Assembly: GCA_031274005.1 (NCBI GenBank)
Contig: JAISQU010000026.1
Span: 1-8,994, forward strand
Direction of reading: 5' to 3'
Length of the DNA stretch: 8,994 nucleotides
Source of the DNA: Spirochaetales bacterium
GTDB lineage: Bacteria; Spirochaetota; Spirochaetia; DTKZ01
Shown: piece by piece, positions 1 through 6,268 of the stretch
Position numbering within the stretch: position 1 is the stretch's first letter
Layout of the letters: each line of letters begins with the position of its first letter
Translations under genes and position numbers: made by a program
The notes under the pieces: model-generated
What the model saw: the letters and a program-made list of their open reading frames with translations, nothing else
The model's database searches: none
What the model was told of the DNA's origin: nothing

Positions 1-747
1 TATCTGGCTTTCATAGCCCACAATAACAGCCTTGCCGCCGATTCCGGTTTTGAGGAAGCTGTTAAATAAATCCGCCGATGAGGATTCCAGATACCCCAGC
101 TTGCCAAAAAAACATTTTAATTTTTGTCCGTTAACCGCAAGGCTTTCTTCGTTCGCGACTTCTCCGCCGCCCAGCATATTGGCAACAAGGCCGGCAAACA
201 TATTGCCCGAATTGGATTTCAGGGGATCCGTGGAAATGACATAGATATTTCCGTATAATTCCTCAAGGCCGATGGCGCTCCACTTTGTATCGGTCAAAAT
301 GGCGTTTATCAGGGCGCCCAAATCAATATATTCCGTTTCCCCATCGGTATGCACCCAGCCCAGGGCTTTAAAAGCGTCGGACACGCTTTTTCTGGTGTAC
401 AGCACAATGGGGGAATTAAAAACAACCTCCGCCCGTTTATAGGCTGAACCGTATTTTTGTTTGTAAAGCTCCAGCGCCGTATAGTTTGAGGGGAACAGGT
501 AATCTATATTATCAAGGGGGGCGCTTACCATATCTATGGAACCCGCTTTTTTGTAATGGATAGCCGCCGCGTATTTTGTTGACATGGCACCGATGAATCT
601 TTCATCGTCAAACAGCCCCGTCTTTTCGCCGCCCAGATAACCGTCTATGATAATCTTTTCGGGTTTTGAGCCTATAAAAACCTGATAAAAGAACGCGGAC
701 GTTATAATAACAATCAGGATAACAAGTCCCGCAATGCGGAGTTTCAA
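1..747 (-). CDS. Periplasmic solute-binding-like protein, partial (C-terminus beyond left edge)
   Basis: The first 249 codons are present and open; the rest lies left of the window. The start is TTG at 747-745, with the Shine-Dalgarno GGAGG at 755-759 (7-base spacing). It overlaps the stop of the upstream gene as TTGA. I saw no better in-frame start. The N-terminus reads MKLRIAGLVILIVIITSAFF, a basic n-region and one hydrophobic segment, so the protein is exported or membrane-anchored; no lipobox Cys is seen. The mature part matches the solute-binding half of the VWA lipoprotein two genes upstream, motif by motif: GSIDMV versus GSLDIM, FPSNYTALEL versus WPANSMWISL, SPIVLYTRKSV versus TPVVFGIKKSI, KSNSG versus QSNSG followed by a C-terminal LG. 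This is a type II periplasmic-binding-protein pattern. The ligand is unknown. Whether a VWA domain follows beyond the edge cannot be seen. The gene is certain; the fold assignment is good; the function is open. Confidence 0.8.
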   Translation of the reverse strand, partial: MKLRIAGLVILIVIITSAFFYQVFIGSKPEKIIIDGYLGGEKTGLFDDERFIGAMSTKYAAAIHYKKAGSIDMVSAPLDNIDYLFPSNYTALELYKQKYGSAYKRAEVVFNSPIVLYTRKSVSDAFKALGWVHTDGETEYIDLGALINAILTDTKWSAIGLEELYGNIYVISTDPLKSNSGNMFAGLVANMLGGGEVANEESLAVNGQKLKCFFGKLGYLESSSADLFNSFLKTGIGGKAVIVGYESQI

Positions 748-1358
748 CGGCAGTCCTCCATCTTGATAGTGTTTTCAAGCAATTTGATGTCGGCCTCAAT
801 GTCTATAACTTCGCTTGCAATTAACCGGGAAAATTGTAAAACCATTCCCTTTACTATTGATTCCAGCGCGTTGATTGTTTTCGTTTTTAAGGCCGCCAAA
901 TGTTCTGTTTCAATATCAACGCTCGTCAAATTATCGTACTTTGTCAGTATTTCATTGGCTTTATCCAGATAGTAATGAAAAAATCTTCTGGCAAGGGCCG
1001 CCTTATGGGGATTCTTTTTGATAAATTCAATAATTTTACCCCCCTCCCTGTAAACAGCCCGGGCTTTTTCTTTTATTCGATGGTCCTTTGATTTATCGCT
1101 TATCCCTTTGATGGAACCCAGATCTCTTTCGCCTTCCTCCAAAAGCCCTAGTATCTCTTCTTTGTTTTTATACTGATTGATATTTACGCCGCCCAGCCTG
1201 AAAACGGGAGTTGATAAAAAGCTTAAGCCCAGATACAGGCCAACCGCCATAACAGCGCAGATGAAAATGCTCCATTTCAATACAAGCATGGCGGCGGCAA
1301 ATACGGCAATGGAGATTAATAGCGGAACAATAACATATAACGGATTAACTTTTTTCAC
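744..1358 (-). CDS. XpaC-like two-TM cytoplasmic-tail protein (5-bromo-4-chloroindolyl phosphate hydrolysis family)
   Basis: This 204-residue protein starts at GTG (1358-1356), with AAGGGG about 10 bases upstream. Two hydrophobic segments (about residues 8-27 and 29-48) form a membrane hairpin. A long charged, helical C-terminal region follows (about 60-204). Its sequence fits the XpaC family: a KAALARRFFHYYLDKANEIL helix near 118-137 followed by KYDNL, and a terminal DIEADIKLLENTIKMEDC helix, where family members typically have a Asp-rich, Leu-rich heptad ending. XpaC was named for X-phosphate hydrolysis in Bacillus, but the family has no proven enzymatic mechanism. It is often found near telA, as I recall. 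The gene begins one base after the stop of the VWA lipoprotein gene and overlaps the start of the next gene, so the three are one operon. The family call rests on remembered motif patterns, not a search. Confidence 0.65.
   Translation of the reverse strand: MKKVNPLYVIVPLLISIAVFAAAMLVLKWSIFICAVMAVGLYLGLSFLSTPVFRLGGVNINQYKNKEEILGLLEEGERDLGSIKGISDKSKDHRIKEKARAVYREGGKIIEFIKKNPHKAALARRFFHYYLDKANEILTKYDNLTSVDIETEHLAALKTKTINALESIVKGMVLQFSRLIASEVIDIEADIKLLENTIKMEDCR
755..759 (-). promoter_or_regulatory. Ribosome binding site deciding a TTG start
   Basis: GGAGG on the minus strand lies 7 bases upstream of TTG at 747-745. It is inside the end of the preceding XpaC-like coding region. The TTG and the preceding TGA stop share bases (TTGA), the usual arrangement for translational coupling. 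This site is the main reason for placing the start there. Confidence 0.75.
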
Positions 1359-1359
1359 A

Positions 1360-2928
1360 TCAATTATACCCCTTGGCGTTTCTAAAGGCCGTTACCAAAT
1401 CGGTTTTCCCGTCAAAAACCCTTGCCTTTGTCCTCGCCGCAAGTTCAGTAAGTTGATCCGGATTCGCCTCTCCGAACATGATGGAAAACACGGGCACATC
1501 CAAACCGCTTGCCTCATAAATTCTCTTAAACTCGCCGGAATAATCACTGGATTCGCCGTCGGTCATCAGGATAACAGCGCTTATATAATCTTCTATGTTC
1601 GAGGCCCTCATTATTTCAAGGCACTTGATAACCGGACGATAGATATTCGTCCCGCCGCCCGGAGGTACTGAATTAATGTAATTGTATACGTTAAGCAATT
1701 GCTGGGGATCGTTTCCCGAAACCGCGATAATTTCACGTATCTCGCCGCTAAACAGGATAAAAACATGTTCATCCCTTCTGCCGGCGGACAATAAATTTTG
1801 TTTGGCAATATTTTGATCCAGCAAATTCCGCAAGGCTTCCTTGAGCTGCTTCTCTGCCTGGCCGCTCATGCTGCCGCTAAAGTCGAGACAGTAAAACGTA
1901 AGAGAAGGCTTTTTAAGCCTTTGCTGATACAATTCCAGGGCCATTTCTATAGTATCCGCGCCGGGCATTTTCACTATAGACAGGGTTCTGTTTATATCAA
2001 TCCCGTCATTTTTATCAAAAATAATGTTGTTTTCGCCGCTTATGGGGATAAAGCCCGTGCGTTTTCCGGTTTTCTGGATTTCCAGTTGGATGGGCCTGGA
2101 GAGTAAATATTCCTGAAACTTTTTGAATAATTTTTCTTTTCGGGGATCCCCGTTGTCAATGTAGCCCAGGGGCGAGTCCGCCATGGCTACCCCCTCTTTG
2201 GGGTAAATCGCGTACAGGGGCTCCCGGCCCTCTTCCCTGAGCCGTTTGTTCGCGCTTATAATTAAGGTCTCATAGTTTACCATGGCGTCATAATCGGATG
2301 CCAAAAATAAATCTTTCAGCCAGTCCGAGCTGCCGGATGACCGGTTAACGCCGCCAAGCAATTCAGTTACGGCCCGCTGCAAATCCGGGTTGTCCAGATC
2401 GCCTGCGCTTATCATTTGCGGGTTCCCAAGAAAGGCGTACAAAAAACTGATATACGCGCAGGCTCCCGAATTTGACTGGGTCGCGCTGGTCATGCAAAAG
2501 CTAAAGCTCCTGGCTTTTATGGCCTTAAGTATATCGTTGACCGAAACGTCTTTTGAGATAAACCCCAAATCCCGTGCGATACTCTTTTTTATTCCGAACA
2601 CCACCGGGGTCTGGTAAATGCTGGCGGTGTGCTTAACCTTGAACGAGGTATCCCCCAGGGAAATCCACATACTGTTCGCCGGCCAAACCCCGTCGTATCC
2701 CTTGCCGCCCTGTCTCAGAATTTTCATAATATCCAGGGAACCCATATAGCTTATGTTTATGGCGGCGTTGTTTTTATCACAAAAATCTTTTATGAGGAAT
2801 TCCAGTTCCCTGTTTTCCGAGCCGGAAACAATCTCTAACGAATCGATAGAATTATCTGTACACCCCGATAGAATGACAAATACTAGAACGATGAATAGGC
2901 CGCTTGGTTTCAAAAACCCCATTATCAT
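1360..2928 (-). CDS. Lipoprotein with solute-binding domain fused to a von Willebrand factor A domain
   Basis: This 522-residue protein starts at ATG 2928, with GGGAGA at 2939-2944. A second ATG at 2922 has worse spacing. Residues 1-23 are a lipoprotein signal with lipobox LSGC (Cys23), so it should be lipid-anchored on the outer face of a membrane. Residues about 30-300 are a type II solute-binding module (SGSENRELEFLI, GSLDIM, YDGVWPANSMW, TPVVFGIKKS, QSNSGA). Residues about 343-515 are a VWA domain with a complete metal-ion-dependent adhesion site: DFSGS at 349-353, Thr427 in GGGTNIY, and Asp457 in MTDGES. Such domains bind protein partners through a divalent cation. The fusion suggests a ligand-sensing module that controls a cation-dependent protein contact; the ligand and partner are unknown. 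It is first in a three-gene operon and lies 134 bases after mop on the same strand. I found no strong promoter in that gap. Domain calls are firm; the role is inferred. Confidence 0.88.
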   Translation of the reverse strand: MIMGFLKPSGLFIVLVFVILSGCTDNSIDSLEIVSGSENRELEFLIKDFCDKNNAAINISYMGSLDIMKILRQGGKGYDGVWPANSMWISLGDTSFKVKHTASIYQTPVVFGIKKSIARDLGFISKDVSVNDILKAIKARSFSFCMTSATQSNSGACAYISFLYAFLGNPQMISAGDLDNPDLQRAVTELLGGVNRSSGSSDWLKDLFLASDYDAMVNYETLIISANKRLREEGREPLYAIYPKEGVAMADSPLGYIDNGDPRKEKLFKKFQEYLLSRPIQLEIQKTGKRTGFIPISGENNIIFDKNDGIDINRTLSIVKMPGADTIEMALELYQQRLKKPSLTFYCLDFSGSMSGQAEKQLKEALRNLLDQNIAKQNLLSAGRRDEHVFILFSGEIREIIAVSGNDPQQLLNVYNYINSVPPGGGTNIYRPVIKCLEIMRASNIEDYISAVILMTDGESSDYSGEFKRIYEASGLDVPVFSIMFGEANPDQLTELAARTKARVFDGKTDLVTAFRNAKGYN

Positions 2929-3062
2929 AACCGGCGTTTCTCCCGTATAGTGGAATATACCGATTCTATTTTGACTTTCTTGTGTTAAAATTCTGTGAGG
3001 ATTATGTTAAATACGTGTAAACTTCGAAATAGAAAAAGCTGGAACTCCGCCTCCGGGGACTG

Positions 3063-3272
3063 CTAATCAATCCCAATCATCACAGATGTCGCCTTGACAA
3101 CCGCGTAGGCGCTCTTGCCTTCCGCGAGGCCCAGTTCCTTAATCGAGTCCATTGATATGGTGGCGGAAATTTTGTTTCCCCCGCCTATATCCAGCACAAC
3201 AATCCCGTTAACCGCTCCCTCCTTGATGCCCACAATCGTTCCCTTTAATTGGTTCCTCGCGCTCAGTTTCAT
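3063..3272 (-). CDS. mop: Molbindin / Mop-family molybdate-binding protein
   Basis: This 69-residue protein is a single Mop/TOBE-type domain, the usual length for a free-standing molbindin. It begins with the family hallmark MKLSARNQLKGTIVGIKEGA, continues VNGIVVLDIGGGNKISATIS, and ends with AVVKATSVMIGID. A Ser stands where Thr is common in the A-T-I-T strand motif. Molbindins assemble as hexamers in the cytoplasm and bind molybdate or tungstate at subunit interfaces, acting in storage and homeostasis. The ATG at 3272 overlaps the modC stop as ATGA, and a strong GGAGGAG lies at 3278-3284, so translation is coupled to modC. It is the last gene of the mod operon. The identity is clear from the motif; whether it prefers molybdate or tungstate cannot be told. 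Confidence 0.9.
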   Translation of the reverse strand: MKLSARNQLKGTIVGIKEGAVNGIVVLDIGGGNKISATISMDSIKELGLAEGKSAYAVVKATSVMIGID

Positions 3273-4381
3273 GGCCGCTCCTCCGTAAGTGTTCTCAAAC
3301 TGCCCGCTATATTATCATCACGCAGCAGAAGTATCAATTCCGGGGGGATAAAAAGCCGCTTCGGAATGTCTTGAAACATATATTTGCTGCACTTCCACCA
3401 GATCAGGCCCTTTTCCTCCGGGCCCCGCGCGGCGGCGTTGGTAAACAGAACTATATGCTCAAAAGGGTCTTCGGCCCTTTGAACCGGCGCTACATCAAGT
3501 ACATTGTACGATAGTCTGGCCGCTTCCGGGCCGTCCTCCCAAAGCGGAACCAAATCGTGCGCGCGGATTCCCGCGTGGGTAATATCCTCGCCCGGCGGTT
3601 CGGCTGTGCGCAGGGTAAGCCCCCAATCGCGGGCGAAAACTTCCCGTTCCCCTGTCCGCGTAATGGGCGAAATATTTTTGCAGCCCGTAAGCCGTGCCGC
3701 CTGTACCGAGCCGGGGGACAGAAACATCTCACGGGTGCGCCCCTTTTTCAGTACCCGCCCCTCGTCCATCACCAGCATCTGCGGGCAAAGCTTATAAGCC
3801 TCGTCCCGGTTATGCGTAACCATAATAACGTCCCGCCGCGACTCCAGCAGTTCCAAAAGCCGTACCTGCATCTGTTCGCGCAGAAAGGTATCCAGGGCGG
3901 AAAAAGGTTCGTCCAAAAGAATAACTTCGGGTTCCCGGCACAACATGCGGGCCAGCGCCGTTCTTTGCTGCTGCCCGCCGGAAAGCTGGTCCGGGTAACG
4001 GCCCTCAAGCCCGCCGAGGCCGAACCTCCGCGTCCATTCCCCGGCCACGCGGCAGCGCTCCCGCCGGGAGAAGGGGAGTCCCGCGGTGATATTTTCCCCC
4101 ACGGTCATCCGGGGAAAAAGGGCGTAACTCTGAAACAGATACCCCACCCGGCGGGCCTGGGGCCGCAGATTGATTTTTTTCGCCGAGTCAAACACCACCC
4201 GGCCATTCAGGGAAATATGCCCCTCGTCGGGAGTTTCGATTCCGGCTATACATTTGAGGGTCATGCTCTTTCCGCAGCCCGAAGCGCCCAGAATGCCCAG
4301 GCATTCGCCGGAGCTTTGAAACTCCGCCTCCAGCCGGAAGTTCGAGGACACCCGCTTTTTAATGGAAACCCTAACGCTCAC
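3269..4381 (-). CDS. modC: Molybdate ABC transporter ATP-binding protein ModC
   Basis: This 370-residue ABC ATPase energises molybdate import from the cytoplasmic side. Seen in order: Walker A GASGCGKS (32-39), Q-loop YLFQSYALF (Gln84), signature LSGGQQQR (133-140), Walker B VILLDE (153-158), D-loop SALD (161-164) and switch His190 in MVTHN. All catalytic motifs are intact. The start is GTG (4381-4379), overlapping the modB stop as GTGA. The C-terminal extension (about 230-370) begins with LTGCKNIS and contains GIRAHDLVPLW. It resembles the divergent regulatory tail of sulfate/molybdate-type ATPases and not a clean Mop repeat; the canonical Mop domain is instead encoded by the next gene. The position between modB and mop supports molybdate over sulfate. 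Tungstate or sulfate as substrate cannot be excluded. Confidence 0.9.
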   Translation of the reverse strand: MSVRVSIKKRVSSNFRLEAEFQSSGECLGILGASGCGKSMTLKCIAGIETPDEGHISLNGRVVFDSAKKINLRPQARRVGYLFQSYALFPRMTVGENITAGLPFSRRERCRVAGEWTRRFGLGGLEGRYPDQLSGGQQQRTALARMLCREPEVILLDEPFSALDTFLREQMQVRLLELLESRRDVIMVTHNRDEAYKLCPQMLVMDEGRVLKKGRTREMFLSPGSVQAARLTGCKNISPITRTGEREVFARDWGLTLRTAEPPGEDITHAGIRAHDLVPLWEDGPEAARLSYNVLDVAPVQRAEDPFEHIVLFTNAAARGPEEKGLIWWKCSKYMFQDIPKRLFIPPELILLLRDDNIAGSLRTLTEERP

Positions 4382-5061
4382 CTGCCGCGCCTCCCGAAAC
4401 TCCGGGTTTCCTTCGCGGTAAAATAATTCATAAGCGCGACCACAACAAAGGACACAATCACAATAATAAGCACATAGTTATAAGCCGTATCCATATCGCC
4501 CGCGGCTGCCGCGGAATAAATGGCCAGCGGAAGAGTGCGGGTTTTTCCCGCGATGTTTCCCGCTATCATGGCCGTCGCGCCAAATTCCCCCAGCCCCCGC
4601 GCAAAGGCCAGAACGCCCCCGGAGGCGACACCCGGCATGGCGGTGGGCAGGCTTACCTTCCGGAAAATCGCCCATTCCGACATCCCCAAAGTCCGCGCCG
4701 CGTACACAAGATTGGGATCAACCTGTTCCAGAGCGCCCCGCGCGGAACGGTACATAAGGGGAAAGGAAATCGCCACAGCGGCCAGCACCGTGGCGCTCCA
4801 GGAAAAGGCGATTTTTACGCTAAAATAATCCAGAAAAAATCGCCCCACCGGCCCCCTCACGCCGAAGATGTAAAGCAGAAAAAATCCCGCCACAGTGGGC
4901 GGCAGAACCAGCGGCAGCGTCAGTATGCCGTCAAGAATCATTTTACATTCTTTGCTGCGTATACCCGCTACCGCTTTCGCGGCGAAGACGCCCAGAAAAA
5001 AAGTAAAAACAATCGCCGCCGCCGCGGTTCGCAGCGAAATCAAAACAGGCGAAAAATCCAC
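4378..5061 (-). CDS. modB: Molybdate ABC transporter permease ModB
   Basis: This 227-residue inner-membrane permease has the normal ModB size and about five to six hydrophobic segments. The first is at about 7-31, others lie near 44-66, 87-105 and 146-165, and the last is at about 195-212. The cytoplasmic EAA loop that docks on the ATPase is clear: AARTLGMSEWAIFRKVSLPT at 121-140. It is followed by GLGEFGATAMIAGN (156-169), a hallmark of molybdate/sulfate permeases. The start is GTG at 5061-5059, 20 bases after the modA stop, with purine-rich GGGAG and GGGGG stretches just upstream. The stop overlaps the modC start. It forms the membrane pore of the ModABC importer. Confidence 0.93.
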   Translation of the reverse strand: MDFSPVLISLRTAAAAIVFTFFLGVFAAKAVAGIRSKECKMILDGILTLPLVLPPTVAGFFLLYIFGVRGPVGRFFLDYFSVKIAFSWSATVLAAVAISFPLMYRSARGALEQVDPNLVYAARTLGMSEWAIFRKVSLPTAMPGVASGGVLAFARGLGEFGATAMIAGNIAGKTRTLPLAIYSAAAAGDMDTAYNYVLIIVIVSFVVVALMNYFTAKETRSFGRRGR

Positions 5062-5081
5062 AGCCGCCCCCGTTCTCCCGC

Positions 5082-5906
5082 CTAATTATTGGGCGAAAAG
5101 CCGTAAGCCTTAAAAATCGCCAGGGCTTCCCCAGAGGCGAGAAAATCAATAAAAAGCCGAGCCTCTTCGGGATGAGCGGAGGCCGCCACCATGCCCACAG
5201 GATAAATAACCTTTTGGGCCAAACTCCCCGCCGGCGCCTCGGCGATAACCTCAACCTTGTTCGTCGTAGCCGCGTCGGTGGCGTAAACCACCCCCGCGTC
5301 CGCGCTGCCTTCGCCCACCCAGTTGAGCACTTCGGTAACATTCGTGCCAAAACTGGCCCGCGCGGACACCGCCTCCCAAACGCCCAGGCTGGTAAAAGCC
5401 TCCTTAGCGTACTGCCCGGCCGGCACGCTCGCCGGATCGCCCAGCGCTATGGTTTTGGCCAGGGCGGCGGTTTTAAAATCCCGCGCCTCCGTAGCGCTCC
5501 CCGCGGGTTTAATCAAAACAATCTTGTTTTCCAGAAGCGGCTTTACCGTTTCCCTTGCCACCAGATTTTTCTCAACCAGAGCGTTCATCTGCCGCTCCGC
5601 CGCGGACATAAAAACATCCGCCTCCAGCCCCGCCTCAATCTGGGTTTGCAGCTTGCCCGAACTATCGTAGGTACCCTCCACAGTAATCCACGGATACTTT
5701 TTCGTAAACAAAGGAACAAGCTCCCGCGCGTAAGAATACTCAAGACTTGCCGCCGCCGCCACAAGAATCGTAACCGGCGCGTTCCCGGCCGCGGGCTCTT
5801 CCTTCCGCCCCCCGGCGAAAATCAGCGACTGACTGCCGGCCATAAAAACCAGAGCCAGAAGCGCCGTCCGCGCAAGCCTCCCCATAATCGTTTTTTTTGT
5901 CCTCAC
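5082..5906 (-). CDS. modA: Molybdate ABC transporter substrate-binding protein ModA
   Basis: This 274-residue periplasmic oxyanion-binding protein has a basic n-region, a hydrophobic core (about 13-31) and the stretch IFAGGRKEE, giving a Sec signal or a lipobox-like motif with Gly where Cys would be. The mature protein carries the ModA signature blocks: VAAAASLEYSY (Ser54), TYDSSGKLQTQIEAG (Ser82/Ser83), EADVFMSAAERQM, GDPASVPAGQYAKEA, TEVLNWVGEGSADAGVVYAT (Tyr208). The Ser and Tyr positions correspond to the oxyanion pocket of known ModA proteins. The start is GTG at 5906-5904, with GGAGGT at 5911-5916; an in-frame ATG at 5885-5883 is the alternative but has no nearby ribosome site. It is the first gene of modABC-mop, about 50 bases from the predicted transcription start. 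Tungstate may also be bound. Confidence 0.93.
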   Translation of the reverse strand: MRTKKTIMGRLARTALLALVFMAGSQSLIFAGGRKEEPAAGNAPVTILVAAAASLEYSYARELVPLFTKKYPWITVEGTYDSSGKLQTQIEAGLEADVFMSAAERQMNALVEKNLVARETVKPLLENKIVLIKPAGSATEARDFKTAALAKTIALGDPASVPAGQYAKEAFTSLGVWEAVSARASFGTNVTEVLNWVGEGSADAGVVYATDAATTNKVEVIAEAPAGSLAQKVIYPVGMVAASAHPEEARLFIDFLASGEALAIFKAYGFSPNN

Positions 5907-5910
5907 ATTG

Positions 5911-5916
5911 ACCTCC
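5911..5916 (-). promoter_or_regulatory. Ribosome binding site of modA
   Basis: GGAGGT lies 4 bases upstream of the GTG at 5906-5904. The overlapping ATG at 5908-5906 is followed at once by TGA, so it is not a usable start. This site favours the GTG over the internal ATG at 5885. Confidence 0.75.
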
Positions 5917-5921
5917 GTTGT

Positions 5922-5942
5922 TAAACAGTTTTGTTCTGTTTA
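5922..5942 (-). promoter_or_regulatory. Inverted repeat in the modA leader (possible operator or mRNA hairpin)
   Basis: TAAACAG at 5922-5928 and CTGTTTA at 5936-5942 are perfect 7-base arms around a 7-base spacer. It lies between the predicted transcription start (about 5956) and the modA ribosome site (5911-5916). It could be a repressor operator just downstream of the start, or a weak leader hairpin. It does not look like the TATA-rich ModE box of enterobacteria. Function is inferred from position only. Confidence 0.45.
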
Positions 5943-5962
5943 GTTTGGTTTCGTTGGTATTT

Positions 5963-5990
5963 ATTATATAAATAAAAATTAATATGTCAA
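5963..5990 (-). promoter_or_regulatory. Consensus sigma-70-type promoter for modABC-mop
   Basis: On the minus strand, a perfect -35 box TTGACA (5990-5985) is separated by 16 A/T-rich bases from a perfect -10 box TATAAT (5968-5963). Transcription should begin near 5956, leaving a leader of about 50 bases before the modA GTG. A full match in both boxes suggests a strong basal promoter that would need repression, which fits an oxyanion uptake operon shut off when molybdate is plentiful. Confidence 0.85.
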
Positions 5991-6032
5991 GTCTGGTAGT
6001 GTTTTGTGTCAGAGTAACGGCGCTTACTTTTT

Positions 6033-6081
6033 CCCGGTTATAATGGCGCATTTTTTGCGGCAAAGCCGCAAAAAACCGGGC
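6033..6081. repeat. Palindromic repeat element, copy 1
   Basis: Perfect 11-base arms TTTTTTGCGGC (6051-6061) and GCCGCAAAAAA (6065-6075) flank an AAA loop. Outside them lie GGCGCA (6045-6050) on the left and CCGGGC (6076-6081) on the right. A further outer pair, CCCGG (6033-6037) and CCGGG (6076-6080), can close a longer stem. The T-run is 5' of the stem on both strands, so this is not an ordinary intrinsic terminator. A second version lies at 8915-8950. Confidence 0.75.
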
Positions 6082-6219
6082 TTTTCGGGGATTCCGTCGC
6101 TCTCGGCCATCGGCCTTTGTATACAGCAGAAACTTTTTTAGGGCCTCTTGCCCGGAAGCCATAGCATCCGGAAGACGCTGGTACAAGGCGGATAAAGTGC
6201 GTTACACTATTCACGCGAA

Positions 6220-6244
6220 AGCGCCCGCGCCGCGGGGAGGCGCT
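6220..6244. repeat. GC-rich inverted repeat upstream of the amidohydrolase operon
   Basis: AGCGCC at 6220-6225 pairs with GGCGCT at 6239-6244 around a very GC-rich 13-base interior. It lies 18 bases before the amidohydrolase ribosome site and is followed by an A-run on the plus strand. It may fold in the 5' leader. There is no U-run after it in either direction that would make it a clear terminator. Confidence 0.45.
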
Positions 6245-6262
6245 AAAAAATAAAAGCCGGAA

Positions 6263-6268
6263 AAGGAG
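6263..6268 (+). promoter_or_regulatory. Ribosome binding site of the amidohydrolase gene
   Basis: AAGGAG sits 6 bases before the ATG at 6275, a near-ideal spacing, and fixes the start of this gene. Confidence 0.85.

Noticed and set aside
1177..1671. Plus-strand open frame antisense to the XpaC-like and VWA genes
   Set aside because: It covers the intact VWA metal-site Asp on the other strand; it has no ribosome site or domain.
3020..3060. GC-rich stretch after mop as a terminator
   Set aside because: On the minus strand a T-run follows, but the upstream GC-rich sequence gives only 3-base stems with no stable hairpin.
3557..4426. Long plus-strand open frame (289 codons) antisense to modC
   Set aside because: It is the mirror of a GC-rich gene with intact ABC motifs; the translation is rich in Pro, Arg and His, shows no domain and has no ribosome site.
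5172..5924. Plus-strand open frame (250 codons) antisense to modA
   Set aside because: It is the shadow of modA; the product is Arg/His/Pro-rich and low in complexity, and it runs through the modA ribosome site.
5956..5990. ModE-type binding box in the AT-rich mod promoter
   Set aside because: The AT-rich run is imperfectly symmetric and is fully explained by the -10 box and its spacer; the flanking bases of the known ModE consensus are missing.
6039..6044. Plus-strand TATAAT as a promoter -10 box for the amidohydrolase operon
   Set aside because: No -35 box lies at 15-19 bases upstream, and the same TTATAAT precedes the second palindrome copy where no gene follows in view, so it appears to be part of the repeat.
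6051..6075. Palindrome as an intrinsic terminator
   Set aside because: It lies between divergent operons, and the T-run is 5' of the stem on both strands with A-run 3', the wrong order for a U-tract terminator.
5740..6186. Minus-strand open frames crossing the spacer and entering modA out of frame
   Set aside because: They read through the palindrome and the modA promoter, have no ribosome site and show no family motif; the spacer is better explained as a repeat element.
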